Source: Paraburkholderia phytofirmans PsJN (GTDB taxonomy: Bacteria > Pseudomonadota > Gammaproteobacteria > Burkholderiales > Burkholderiaceae). Taken from it: a stretch of 64,000 bases of DNA. Below, piece after piece: positions 1 to 8,403 of the stretch (within the stretch, counting starts at the first letter, position 1; every line of letters starts with the position of its first letter). Made by a program: the position numbers and the translations under genes. Below the pieces are notes generated by a model. The model had not been told where the DNA came from and did no database searches. It saw only the letters and a list, made by a program, of their open reading frames with translations. Location: contig NC_010676.1 of the NCBI RefSeq assembly GCF_000020125.1, positions 124,001 through 188,000 of the forward strand, in the 5' to 3' direction.

Positions 1-114
1 GGCCGGTACGGCGTCCGCCTGTTCGATTTCGTTTTCACGCGGGATTGCTTCGTCGCGGACGAACTTTGCGACGCCCGCGAGCATTGCGTCGAAGTGTGAG
101 GAATGGCTGGTCAT
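1..114 (-). CDS. Acyl-CoA dehydrogenase, N-terminal fragment (cut by window edge)
   Basis: Only the first 38 codons are in the window; the gene runs off the left edge. The ATG at 114 follows a GGAGA ribosome site 5-6 bases upstream. The visible residues (FDAMLAGVAKFV, then DEAIPRENEIE) match the opening helix of acyl-CoA dehydrogenases, where a pattern like V.EFV..E.IPRE.E is usual. Such flavoproteins desaturate acyl-CoA thioesters. It is transcribed divergently from the IclR regulator that starts at 279, which is a plausible controller. Substrate cannot be told from this fragment. Confidence 0.6.
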   Translation of the reverse strand, partial: MTSHSSHFDAMLAGVAKFVRDEAIPRENEIEQADAVPA

Positions 115-278
115 GCTTGTCTCCGTCATGTGAGTCGCTTATCTAGGTCGATTTGTGACTTCACTATCGAAGATTTACCGGCAGTCGGAGCGATTTGTTC
201 GACTATGCAGAACAGAGTTTGGATATGCAGAACGCGGAGCGCAGAATAGGCCATTACGGAGAAGAGAGAGCAACAGCG

Positions 279-1130
279 ATGGCAGCCAACAGCAAGCAGT
301 CCGACGCGGCGGCGCTCACCGGCGATTACCTGGATTCGAAAGCGCGCTACGTGCCGGACGAATTCGACGGCGACCGCCAGTTCGCCACCACGCTGGCGCG
401 CGGCCTCGACATCCTGCATTGCTTCACGCCGCGCGAATCGCAACTCGGCAATGCCGAATTGGCGGCGCGCACCGGCATGACCAAGGCGACGATTTCACGC
501 TTTACCTACACGCTCACGCGGCTCGGCTATTTGCGCGTCAATCGGATGAATAACAAGTTTCAGCTCGGCTCGGCCGTGTTGTCGCTGAGTTATCCGTTGC
601 TTGCGAGCATGAGCGTGCGCCAGATCGCGCGGCCGTCGATGAAGGAGCTGGCGGATCAGATTCGCGGTTCAGTTTCGCTCGGCATGCGTGACCGGCTCAA
701 CGTCGTGTATCTGGAAAGCAGCCGCAGCAGTACGCCGCTTGGAATGCCGGCGGATATCGGGCTGAGCTATCCGATCGTGCGAACGGCGATGGGCCGCGCG
801 CTGCTTGCGGCGCTGCCCGCTGAGCGGCGCGAGGCGCTGTGCAATGAAATCGCGGTGAAGTCGCCGCATGAATGGAGCACCTTCCGCGAGCGCGTACTGA
901 GCGCAATCGACTATTTCTATGAGCGCGGCTTTTGCGTGTCCTACGGCGACCTGCGTCGCGAGATCCATGCCGTTGCCGTGCCGATGAAGCCGTCAGCCGA
1001 TGGCGAGATTCTCGTTTTCAATTGCGGCGTGCCTTCTTATCTGCTGAAGGAGAAGCAACTGGAAGGCGATATCGGGCCGCGGCTCGTTTCGATGGTGCGC
1101 AGTGTGGAAGGGGCGATGGGAATTTACTGA
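279..1130 (+). CDS. IclR-family transcriptional regulator
   Basis: A 283-aa regulator with an N-terminal winged helix (about residues 35-100, including ELAARTGMTKATISR and LGYL) and a C-terminal IclR effector domain (YLESSRSS, TAMGRALLAALP, and a C-terminal VFNCGVPSYL segment). The ATG at 279 is preferred over earlier in-frame starts because a GAGAGAG-type ribosome site lies just upstream and the resulting length suits the family. It is divergent from the acyl-CoA dehydrogenase, so it probably controls an acyl-CoA or aromatic-acid pathway to the left. A strong terminator follows at once. Confidence 0.9.
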   Translation: MAANSKQSDAAALTGDYLDSKARYVPDEFDGDRQFATTLARGLDILHCFTPRESQLGNAELAARTGMTKATISRFTYTLTRLGYLRVNRMNNKFQLGSAVLSLSYPLLASMSVRQIARPSMKELADQIRGSVSLGMRDRLNVVYLESSRSSTPLGMPADIGLSYPIVRTAMGRALLAALPAERREALCNEIAVKSPHEWSTFRERVLSAIDYFYERGFCVSYGDLRREIHAVAVPMKPSADGEILVFNCGVPSYLLKEKQLEGDIGPRLVSMVRSVEGAMGIY

Positions 1131-1136
1131 AAAGGA

Positions 1137-1164
1137 CGAAACCCGGCACGCAGGCCGGGTTTCG
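1137..1164 (+). terminator. Rho-independent terminator after the IclR gene
   Basis: Perfect 11-bp inverted repeat (CGAAACCCGGC, 1137-1147, with GCCGGGTTTCG, 1154-1164), 6-base loop, followed by TTTTTA at 1165-1170. It starts 7 bases after the IclR stop codon. Confidence 0.9.
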
Positions 1165-1232
1165 TTTTTATCGCCGCGCTGTTGTCACCGCATGGCGGAT
1201 CGAGCGTCATTCACAGGCGGGACGACCGTCAC

Positions 1233-2573
1233 TCAACTCGAAACATAAGCCACATACGGCCCCGTCCCGCCCCCCGACGAAGCACGCCCCGAAATCCCGT
1301 AATACACATGACGGCCGTAAAAGAACGGCAAACCGAAGTCGAACTGCCGGGTCATGTAGATCCCGAGATTATTGAACGCGTTATTCCCCGATGAAGTTAG
1401 CGTCGCGCCGTTGGCAATATTGAAGCCGAGTGACACGCTCGCCGGATTGGTCCCGATCAGCGTCGAGGTACGGCCCACGGTTGCGGTCGGAATGTAATAG
1501 CCGGACGACGTGTCGCGAGGGATCGTCGTGTCCGGAAAGAACATCACCGTCGAGCCCGAATCGAAGAACGTCTGTGTGAACGTGGTGCCGCCATATGACG
1601 ACGTGAAGTCGCCGTTCAGATCCGTTCGGAAAATCGGCGCGCCCGTGCCGTTCAGCACGTTATTGGCTTGCGTATCGATGCCGAACACGAGCGTGCCTTG
1701 AGCGGTCGCGCTGCCGCTATCGGACACCTGCGCCATTTCCAGAATCACACCGTTGTTATCTTGCGCGAACCGTGCGACCGGATTGCTGATCTGCTTGGAG
1801 ACCGGCACCGAGACCGCGTTGCCGGCATTGGTGTAATAGAACTGCGAGAGCACCGTCAGCGCACACTGCGAGCCGCAGTCCACCGGGCTGACGCCGATGC
1901 CGAGAATGCCGTTCGCGCCGAGATCGGACGCGGCGGCGAGCGGCCGGCCCACCTGGCATTCGCTCGGCGCGGCAATGGTCAGCGCCGAATCGCCGATCAC
2001 CTGGATCGGCACCGAGGCGGCAACCTCGCTCGACAGCCCGATGTCCGCGAGATGCACCGAACCCCATGCATAACCGCTGCCGAACAATGCGCATTCAGCA
2101 AGCGGCAGACCGCTCGACTGATCCGTTTCGGCGGTGAGCGCGTTGAAGGTGGAGGTCGGGATCGCGGAGCGCACCAGACGCAGCCCGAACGATGCCGTAT
2201 CGACAATCACATTGGGAATCGTCGTGCAACTCGTGCTTGCGTTGGAGCCGGGGGCGCAGAGCTTGACGCTGACCATCGGCTGGTTGTGAATGCCCGTTCC
2301 GCTTACCGTCACCGACATCGTGTTGCCGGGGCCGACGGGTGTGGGCACGGCAGACGCATCGACGGCGAGCGTGTTGGAGCTCGAGTCGCCGGTCGAAGGG
2401 TTGGACATCGTGCCGCCTGGGCCCGCCGGCGCGCTGGCGGCAACCGGTGCATTAGCCGGTGCGTTAGCCGTCGAGTTGCTGCTGGAGCCGCCGCCACCCC
2501 CGCCGCAGCCGGCAAGACCTAACGCCAACCCGAGTCCGAGCGCCGCGGCAATAATCCTTGCGATTTTGCGCAC
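1233..2573 (-). CDS. DUF3443 family lipoprotein
   Basis: A 446-aa exported protein starting with GTG at 2573. A lipoprotein signal is visible: a hydrophobic stretch rich in Ala/Leu ending in LAGC (Cys about residue 23), followed by a Gly run and a low-complexity Ser/Ala/Pro linker to about residue 85. The rest is Ser/Thr/Gly-rich with several Cys pairs and segments such as GANGILGIGV and DSGST. The DSGST motif and overall plan recall a pepsin-like beta fold, but no catalytic role is established. DUF3443 proteins in Burkholderia typically sit directly after a DUF2844 gene, as here. Function unknown. Confidence 0.8.
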   Translation of the reverse strand: MRKIARIIAAALGLGLALGLAGCGGGGGGSSSNSTANAPANAPVAASAPAGPGGTMSNPSTGDSSSNTLAVDASAVPTPVGPGNTMSVTVSGTGIHNQPMVSVKLCAPGSNASTSCTTIPNVIVDTASFGLRLVRSAIPTSTFNALTAETDQSSGLPLAECALFGSGYAWGSVHLADIGLSSEVAASVPIQVIGDSALTIAAPSECQVGRPLAAASDLGANGILGIGVSPVDCGSQCALTVLSQFYYTNAGNAVSVPVSKQISNPVARFAQDNNGVILEMAQVSDSGSATAQGTLVFGIDTQANNVLNGTGAPIFRTDLNGDFTSSYGGTTFTQTFFDSGSTVMFFPDTTIPRDTSSGYYIPTATVGRTSTLIGTNPASVSLGFNIANGATLTSSGNNAFNNLGIYMTRQFDFGLPFFYGRHVYYGISGRASSGGGTGPYVAYVSS

Positions 2574-2603
2574 TGTTGTTCTCTCTCTAATGATTTTAAT
2601 GAG

Positions 2604-3113
2604 TTACTTGATATCGTCAGCGCTCACGCCTTGCGGCAGCGCTTGCGGTAAATAGGCGCGTCCCACGAAAGCGCCCATATGGCCGCCGGTCTCCACGACC
2701 AGCGCCGACTGATGCACGGCGGCGGGTCCGTAGCCGCCGCCTTGCGTGGCGTGGGCGTCAGTGAGCGCCTGGACATACGACGGGAAGTAAGCGGCGAGCA
2801 GCGTTTTGAGCGGCGGCATGGTCGGGCCTTGCCAGCTCAACGCGAACACCGTATTGCCCGCGCCGATGTACTCGCTCACCACAGTGCCCGACGGCAGCGT
2901 CGTCTGGCTCACGGTGTAAGCCGCCGAGGCCGCACTGCCGCTGGCGGCGAAGCGCGCCACCGCCGCGCTATTCTGGCTGGCCGCCCCAGCACTCGTGCTG
3001 CTGGCCGTGACGGGATAGGTCGGCGCGGCGCCCAATGCGGCATACGCCGGAGCGGCCAGAGCGACGAGAGCGAGCGACGCCGCGGCCACCGCGAGCATGC
3101 GAAATTGACTCAT
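2604..3113 (-). CDS. DUF2844 family exported protein
   Basis: A 169-aa protein with a Sec signal peptide (hydrophobic stretch after MSQFRML, cleavage likely after APAYA). The mature part includes SGTVVSEYIGAGNTVFALSWQGP and a C-terminal GRAYLPQALPQGVS segment, typical of DUF2844. Two nearby ATG codons (3113 and 3119) are possible and the ribosome site is weak for both; the first is chosen because the signal peptide begins there. It lies 30 bp upstream of the DUF3443 gene, almost certainly in the same transcript. The pair is a recurrent Burkholderia arrangement of unknown function. Confidence 0.8.
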   Translation of the reverse strand: MSQFRMLAVAAASLALVALAAPAYAALGAAPTYPVTASSTSAGAASQNSAAVARFAASGSAASAAYTVSQTTLPSGTVVSEYIGAGNTVFALSWQGPTMPPLKTLLAAYFPSYVQALTDAHATQGGGYGPAAVHQSALVVETGGHMGAFVGRAYLPQALPQGVSADDIK

Positions 3114-3276
3114 TATCATTTTTTCGTATTCAAAGTTTTGGAGAATACGCGCGAGCGGATTTAACCCTCGAGCTCGCACGCAGCCGATACTAGCGCGAGC
3201 GAATTCGATTAAATCAGACGATTAATGGCGATAATCGGGCTCTGTTTAAAATTGAAAGGTAACGGACGTCCGTTAT

Positions 3277-4170
3277 TCAATCCGCGCCGAGCTTCTCGAT
3301 CAGCATCGTCACAAAGGTTTCCGTAACCGGCGGCAGCGTCCTGCCGCGTTTCTTGATGAGCGCGATAGGGCGAGTAAACGCGGGGTCGTCGACCGCGCGC
3401 ACGATCAGCTCGGGCTCCGCCCTGACTTCGCGGGCCGACGCCGGCAGGATCGTCACGCCGAGTCCGGCGCGCACCATTGCGACCGCGGTCATCATGTAGG
3501 TCGGCTCGCACGCGATCTCCGGCGTGCAGCGGGCGTTCGTGAAAGCGCTATCGACCACCGCCCGCACGCTCGTGCCTTGCGCGGTCAACACGAGCGGCGC
3601 GACCGCGAGATCGGCCAGCGTGATGCGCCGCCGCCGGGCAAGCGCATGCCGCTTCGGGAACACGGCAACCAGCCGGTCGATGCCCGCATGCAGCACCTCG
3701 AAAGCGGCATCGTCCAACTGGCCGCCAGTCAGTCCGATGTCCACCTCTTCATTGCGCACCAATGTGTTGACCATGCTGGCGACCACGTCGCGCACATGAA
3801 AGCTCACGCGCGGCACGGCCTTCTTGATGTCCTGCACGAGTTCGGGCAACACGCTGGCCGCAAACGTCGGCAAACAGGCGATCCGTACCGTGCCGCTTGC
3901 GCCAACGCCGAGCGCACGCGCGTCGATCAGCACATGCTCCATGTCATGCAGCGACTTCTGCAGCAGCGGCAGCAATTCACGGCCGGTCGGCGTGAGCGCG
4001 ACATTGCGGCTGTTGCGGTCGAACAGGCGCATGCCGACGGTTTCTTCGAGGCGGCGAATCTGCACCGTCAACGCCGGTTGCGACAGATGCAGCCGCGTCG
4101 CCGCGCGCGTGAAGCTGCCCGTTTGCGCGACGGCGATAAACGCGCGGATGTCCCGAAGATTTAGATCCAT
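3277..4170 (-). CDS. LysR-family regulator of the CitMHS/AtuA locus
   Basis: A 297-aa LysR protein: N-terminal helix-turn-helix (residues 1-60, with AQTGSFTRAATRLHLSQPA and the IRRLEE segment) and a periplasmic-binding-like effector domain. It is transcribed divergently from the CitMHS transporter gene at 4270 across a 99-bp gap that holds an ATCAA/TTGAT inverted repeat, the usual LysR layout. It most likely activates the transporter/AtuA operon in response to the transported acid or a metabolite; the inducer is not visible from sequence. Confidence 0.9.
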   Translation of the reverse strand: MDLNLRDIRAFIAVAQTGSFTRAATRLHLSQPALTVQIRRLEETVGMRLFDRNSRNVALTPTGRELLPLLQKSLHDMEHVLIDARALGVGASGTVRIACLPTFAASVLPELVQDIKKAVPRVSFHVRDVVASMVNTLVRNEEVDIGLTGGQLDDAAFEVLHAGIDRLVAVFPKRHALARRRRITLADLAVAPLVLTAQGTSVRAVVDSAFTNARCTPEIACEPTYMMTAVAMVRAGLGVTILPASAREVRAEPELIVRAVDDPAFTRPIALIKKRGRTLPPVTETFVTMLIEKLGAD

Positions 4171-4190
4171 GATGCTTTGTAATTGCTGTG

Positions 4191-4210
4191 ATCAAATCAT
4201 TTCAATTGAT
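4191..4210. promoter_or_regulatory. Candidate LysR operator between LysR gene and CitMHS transporter
   Basis: Interrupted inverted repeat with arms ATCAA (4191-4195) and TTGAT (4206-4210) in the AT-rich divergent intergenic region. Inside it is a T-N11-A type LysR box. The position between both start codons fits autoregulation plus activation of the operon. Inference from sequence and layout only. Confidence 0.45.
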
Positions 4211-4269
4211 TTATAGCCGCTTCGAACTTACGCTGGATCGCAGTAAAAAACAATCTCGGAGACAAGCAC

Positions 4270-5574
4270 ATGCTGCCATTACTGGGGCTCGCAACCATCG
4301 TCGTGCTGCTCGGCGCGATTCTGTCTAAACGCATGTCGCCGCTGGTGGCGCTCATCATCGTGCCGATTGCGGCGTCGCTCATCGGCGGCTTCGGCTTTCA
4401 GACCAGCAAGTTCGTAATCGACGGACTCAAGAACCTCGCGCCGGTCGTCGGCATGTTCGTGTTCGCGATTCTTTACTTCGGCACCATCACCGACGCGGGC
4501 ACACTCGATCCGATCATCGACCGCATTCTGCGCGCGGTCGGCACGCGGCCCACGCGCATCGTAATGGGCACCACGCTGCTCGCGCTGCTGATCCATCTGG
4601 ACGGTTCCGGCGCCGTGTGCTTTCTGGTCACGATTCCCGCCATGCTGCCGCTTTACGATCGCCTGAAGATGGACCGGCGCGTACTGGCCGCGGCAGTTTC
4701 GATGGCGGCCGGCATCAACTTTCTGCCGTGGACGGGCCCGATGATTCGCGCCTCCGCCTCGCTGCATCTGCCGATCTCGGCGCTGTTCAATCCGCTGATT
4801 CCGGTGCAGGCGATCGGCCTTGTGTTCGTATTTGGCATGGCGTTCTGGCTCGGCCGGCGTGAGGAAAAACGTCTCGGTCTCACGGCCGCGAGCGGTTCGG
4901 TGCCCATGCCCAAGCGCGAACTCTCGCCCGAAGAACAGGCGCTGCGACGGCCTAAGAACTTCTGGTTCAACATTGTGCTGACATTGGTGGTGCTCGGCAC
5001 GATGGTCGTGATGGGCGAGAAGGTTCCGCCGGCGATCATGTTCATGGTCGGCCTCTGCATCGCGTTGATGGTGAACTATCCGAACGTCGACATGCAGCGC
5101 AAACGGATCGACGCACATGCTCGCGCGGCCTTGATGATGGCCGGCATTCTGCTGGCGGCCGGCGTGTTCACCGGCGTGATGCAAGGCAGCGGCATGCTGA
5201 AGGCGATGGCGCAAGCGGCGGTCGGTTTCGTGCCGCCCGCGATGGCCGGCCATATTCCGGTCGCGCTCGGCTTGCTGTCGATGCCGCTCAGCATGTTGTT
5301 CGACCCCGACTCGTTCTACTTCGGCGTGCTGCCTGTGATCGCCGAAGTGGCCGGCCAACTCGGCGTGCCCGCGGTGCATGTCGGCCAGGCCGCCTTGCTC
5401 GGCCAGATGACCACGGGCTTTCCGGTGAGCCCGCTGACACCGGCCACGTTTCTCGTGGTCGGCCTGTGCGGCATCGATCTCGCCGATCACCAGAAATTCA
5501 CGTTCCCCTTGCTGTTCGGCGCGTCGGTCGTCATGACGATTGCCTGCGTCGTGCTGGGGATATTCTCACTGTGA
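4270..5574 (+). CDS. CitMHS-family (citrate:proton/metal symporter-like) transporter
   Basis: A 434-aa inner-membrane protein with about 11-12 hydrophobic segments from the N-terminus on. Segments such as IHLDGSGAVCFLVTIPAMLP, NFLPWTGP and the C-terminal TGFPVSPLTPATFL are typical of the CitMHS branch of the ion-transporter superfamily, which takes up citrate or related di/tricarboxylates. The ATG at 4270 has a GGAGA ribosome site. Its stop codon overlaps the GTG start of the AtuA-like gene by 4 bases, so the two are probably translationally coupled and the transporter is likely to import the substrate of that enzyme pair. Confidence 0.88.
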   Translation: MLPLLGLATIVVLLGAILSKRMSPLVALIIVPIAASLIGGFGFQTSKFVIDGLKNLAPVVGMFVFAILYFGTITDAGTLDPIIDRILRAVGTRPTRIVMGTTLLALLIHLDGSGAVCFLVTIPAMLPLYDRLKMDRRVLAAAVSMAAGINFLPWTGPMIRASASLHLPISALFNPLIPVQAIGLVFVFGMAFWLGRREEKRLGLTAASGSVPMPKRELSPEEQALRRPKNFWFNIVLTLVVLGTMVVMGEKVPPAIMFMVGLCIALMVNYPNVDMQRKRIDAHARAALMMAGILLAAGVFTGVMQGSGMLKAMAQAAVGFVPPAMAGHIPVALGLLSMPLSMLFDPDSFYFGVLPVIAEVAGQLGVPAVHVGQAALLGQMTTGFPVSPLTPATFLVVGLCGIDLADHQKFTFPLLFGASVVMTIACVVLGIFSL

Positions 5575-6962
5575 GCATCACTGAACCAACGGATGTGACC
5601 AGCATGACAGCTACTCAACCTCAACGTAGGGTACGCATCGGGGCGGGCGCGGGTTATTCAGGCGACCGTATTGAACCGGCGGTCGAACTGGCGCAATACG
5701 GCGCGCTCGATTACCTCGTGTTCGAGTGCCTCGCGGAACGCACGATTGCGATCGCGCAGCAGGCGCGCAGCAAGGACCCTGAACTCGGCTACGACCCGCT
5801 GCTCGAAACACGCATGAAGGCGGTATTGCCGGCCGCGTTGCGCAACGGCGTGCGGATCATTTCGAACATGGGTGCCGCGAATCCGCTCGCGGCGGCGCGC
5901 AAGACCGCGGAGATCGCGCGCTCGCTCGGTCTCGGCGACGTGAAGATCGCCGCAGTCACCGGCGACGATGTGCTCGACGTGGTGCGCCAAGGCGATTTCT
6001 GTTTCGTGGAATCGGGAGAACGCGTCGCGGACTACAAGGATCGGCTCGTGTCCGCGAACGCGTATCTCGGCGCGAGCGCGATCGTCGATGCGCTCGCGGC
6101 CGGTGCGCAGATCGTGTTGACCGGACGCGTGGCCGATCCGTCGCTGTTCGTCGCGCCGCTGATTCACGAATTCGGCTGGCGCATGGACGACTGGCAGACG
6201 CTCGGCCAGGCGACGGTGATCGGCCATCTGCTCGAATGCGCGGGGCAAATCACCGGCGGCTATTTCGCGGATCCTGGTTTCAAGGATGTCCCTGAACTGG
6301 CGAGGCTCGGTTTTCCCATCGCCGAAGTCGGGCAGGACGGCGGGGTGGTCATTACCAAGCTGGCGCAAGCCGGCGGACGCGTCACCGAGGCGACCTGCAA
6401 GGAACAACTGCTGTACGAGATTCACGATCCGCAGCGCTATCTGCAACCGGACGTGGTCGCGGATTTCTCGCAGGTGCGTGTCGCGCAGGAAGCGCCGGAT
6501 CGCGTTCGCGTGAGCGGCGGGCGAGGCACGCCGCGTACGGATACGCTGAAGGTGTCGGTGGCTTATTTCGATGGCTATATCGGCGAAGGGCAAATTTCCT
6601 ATGGCGGTCCTGGCGCGTTCGCGCGCGCGCGGCTCGCACTCGATATCGTGCGGGAGCGGCTCGTGTTGACCGGCGTGCAGACGCGTGAATTGCGTTTCGA
6701 TCTGATCGGTGTGAACGCTTTGCACGGCGAAACCGCAGCAGTGGGTTACGCCGAGCCGTACGAAGTGCGCGCGCGAGTGGCGGGGCGCACGACCTCGCTC
6801 GCTCAGGCCGTGCAGATCGGCAACGAGGTGGAGACGCTTTATACCAACGGTCCGGCAGGCGGAGGCGGCGTCACGAAGTCAGCGCGCGAAGTCGTCGCGG
6901 TGCAATCGGTTTTGCTGCCGCGCGAGCATGTGACGCCGGCGTTTTCGATGGTGGAGGCGTGA
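5571..6962 (+). CDS. AtuA-family protein (DUF1446), large subunit
   Basis: A 463-aa protein matching the acyclic terpene utilisation AtuA / DUF1446 family: RIGAGAGYSGDR near the start, an ECLAERT segment, IISNMGAANP, ITGRVADPS-like VLTGRVADPS, and GGGVTKS near the end. Start GTG 5571 overlaps the transporter stop (GTGA); ATG 5604 is the alternative. The biochemical activity of the family is not firmly established; AtuA was named from terpene catabolism in Pseudomonas. Here the family's C-terminal ~100-residue domain is absent and is encoded by the next gene. Context points to organic acid rather than terpene catabolism. Confidence 0.85.
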   Translation: MSITEPTDVTSMTATQPQRRVRIGAGAGYSGDRIEPAVELAQYGALDYLVFECLAERTIAIAQQARSKDPELGYDPLLETRMKAVLPAALRNGVRIISNMGAANPLAAARKTAEIARSLGLGDVKIAAVTGDDVLDVVRQGDFCFVESGERVADYKDRLVSANAYLGASAIVDALAAGAQIVLTGRVADPSLFVAPLIHEFGWRMDDWQTLGQATVIGHLLECAGQITGGYFADPGFKDVPELARLGFPIAEVGQDGGVVITKLAQAGGRVTEATCKEQLLYEIHDPQRYLQPDVVADFSQVRVAQEAPDRVRVSGGRGTPRTDTLKVSVAYFDGYIGEGQISYGGPGAFARARLALDIVRERLVLTGVQTRELRFDLIGVNALHGETAAVGYAEPYEVRARVAGRTTSLAQAVQIGNEVETLYTNGPAGGGGVTKSAREVVAVQSVLLPREHVTPAFSMVEA

Positions 6963-6963
6963 G

Positions 6964-7278
6964 ATGAAATTACGTGAACTGGCTCATTCGCGCACCGGCG
7001 ACAAAGGCAATACGCTGAACATCTCGGTGATCTGTTACGACGCGCAGCATTACGACCATCTACGCACCGTGCTGACGCCGGAACGCGTGAAGGCGCATCT
7101 GCGTGATGTCGTGCGGGGCGACGTGGTGCGCCATGAACTGCCCGCGATTGCCGCGTTCAACTTCGTGCTCGGCAATGCGCTCGGCGGCGGTGTGACGCGT
7201 TCGCTCGCACTCGATGCACACGGCAAGTCGTTGAGTTCCGCGTTGATGGATCTCGATGTCGAGGCGCCCGCTTCGTAG
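6964..7278 (+). CDS. AtuA C-terminal-domain-like small protein
   Basis: A 104-aa protein that corresponds to the C-terminal domain normally fused to AtuA proteins: ELAHSRTGDKGNTLNISVI at the start and FNFVLGNALGGGVTRSL near the end are the family signatures. It starts one base after the stop of the large AtuA gene, so the two probably form one enzyme from two chains. No other family fits better. Function of the domain is not known. Confidence 0.82.
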   Translation: MKLRELAHSRTGDKGNTLNISVICYDAQHYDHLRTVLTPERVKAHLRDVVRGDVVRHELPAIAAFNFVLGNALGGGVTRSLALDAHGKSLSSALMDLDVEAPAS

Positions 7279-7303
7279 TGCGCTTATACGTTGGCGGCCG
7301 GCT

Positions 7304-8338
7304 TCAGGCGTCCGCTTCTTCCCACGGCGGCACCGGCTGCCACGCTTCGATCAACTCATCGATAAAAAGCCGCACCTTCGGCGTGAGATGCCGGCGCGTC
7401 GGATAGATCGCGCGAATCGGCAGCGCTTGCGCTGCGAACGATTGCAGCAGCGGTTGCAAATGGCCCTGGCGGATCTCGTTCGCAACCAGATAGTTGGGCA
7501 GATTGATGATGCCCACACCATTCACAGCCGCGCCGATCAACGCCTCGGCGCTGTCCATCTTCAATCTGCCGCCGGCCTCCACCGCCTGTTGCCCGACGCC
7601 CGCGAAAAGCCAGGGTTGCGGACGTCCCGCGCTGACGAATTGCAGGCACTCGTGGTGCGCGAGATCGAGCGGCGAGACAGGCGCACCACGCTTCGCGAGA
7701 TAAACCGGCGACGCACACGTGATCAGCTTTTGCGTGGCCACCGTGCGCGCGATGAGCCGCGAGTCCGGTTTCGGTTCGCCGACGCGGATGGCGACGTCGA
7801 TCCCCTCGTCGACGAGATCGACGAAGCGGTCCGTGAAGCTCACCTCGGCGCTGACCGCGGGCCAGCGTTCCAGAAACAACGCGATGATCGGCAACACCTG
7901 ACGGTGACCGAGGGCGATCGGCAGGCTGATGCGCAATGAGCCTGCCGGTGTCGCGCTGCGCACCGCCATGGCCGTTTCGGTCTCTTCGAGGTCTTCGAGA
8001 ATCTGCGTGCAGCGACCGTAAAACACGGAGCCGTCGTCCGTGAGTCCCAGGCTGTGCGGCGTTCGGTGCAGCAGGCGCACCTGCAAGCGCGCTTCGAGAC
8101 GGGCAATGATCTTGCCGACCGCCGAGCGCGTAATACCGAGTTGCTGTCCCGCCGACGTAAAGCTGCCGGCCTTGACCACGGTGACGAAGGTCGCGATGTC
8201 GTTGATGTTGCCGAGCGCCAAGTCGAGATTCCCCCAACAGGTGTGTGCAATGTGAATGAGCGGCCGCGCGCCAGCCGTCGCGCTCCGATGATAGCGCGTC
8301 GCCCGTCTGTCGCGATGAAGGGGAGCCACATTCCCCAT
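7304..8338 (-). CDS. LysR-family regulator
   Basis: A 344-aa LysR protein. The start at 8338 is fixed by a perfect AGGAGG ribosome site 5-6 bases upstream (8342-8347), which gives an unusual ~40-residue N-terminal extension (rich in Arg/His) before the helix-turn-helix (NDIATFVTVVKAGSFTSAGQQLG...). The effector domain carries the RISLPIALG and RVGEP segments typical of the CrgA/AaeR-like subgroup. It is divergent from the MFS gene at 8404 with only 65 bp between starts, so it most likely controls that pump. Confidence 0.85.
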   Translation of the reverse strand: MGNVAPLHRDRRATRYHRSATAGARPLIHIAHTCWGNLDLALGNINDIATFVTVVKAGSFTSAGQQLGITRSAVGKIIARLEARLQVRLLHRTPHSLGLTDDGSVFYGRCTQILEDLEETETAMAVRSATPAGSLRISLPIALGHRQVLPIIALFLERWPAVSAEVSFTDRFVDLVDEGIDVAIRVGEPKPDSRLIARTVATQKLITCASPVYLAKRGAPVSPLDLAHHECLQFVSAGRPQPWLFAGVGQQAVEAGGRLKMDSAEALIGAAVNGVGIINLPNYLVANEIRQGHLQPLLQSFAAQALPIRAIYPTRRHLTPKVRLFIDELIEAWQPVPPWEEADA

Positions 8339-8403
8339 CGATCCTCCTACTCTCCGTTCAGACGTAATGCCCTCAATTTCAATATCTGAATCGGAGAACA
8401 TCC

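Noticed and set aside
4279..5490. 403-aa minus-strand frame opposite the CitMHS transporter gene
   Set aside because: No known motif, His/Arg-rich; the plus-strand transporter explains the region.
5658..6725. 355-aa minus-strand frame opposite the AtuA-like gene
   Set aside because: Mirror frame without domain or ribosome site.
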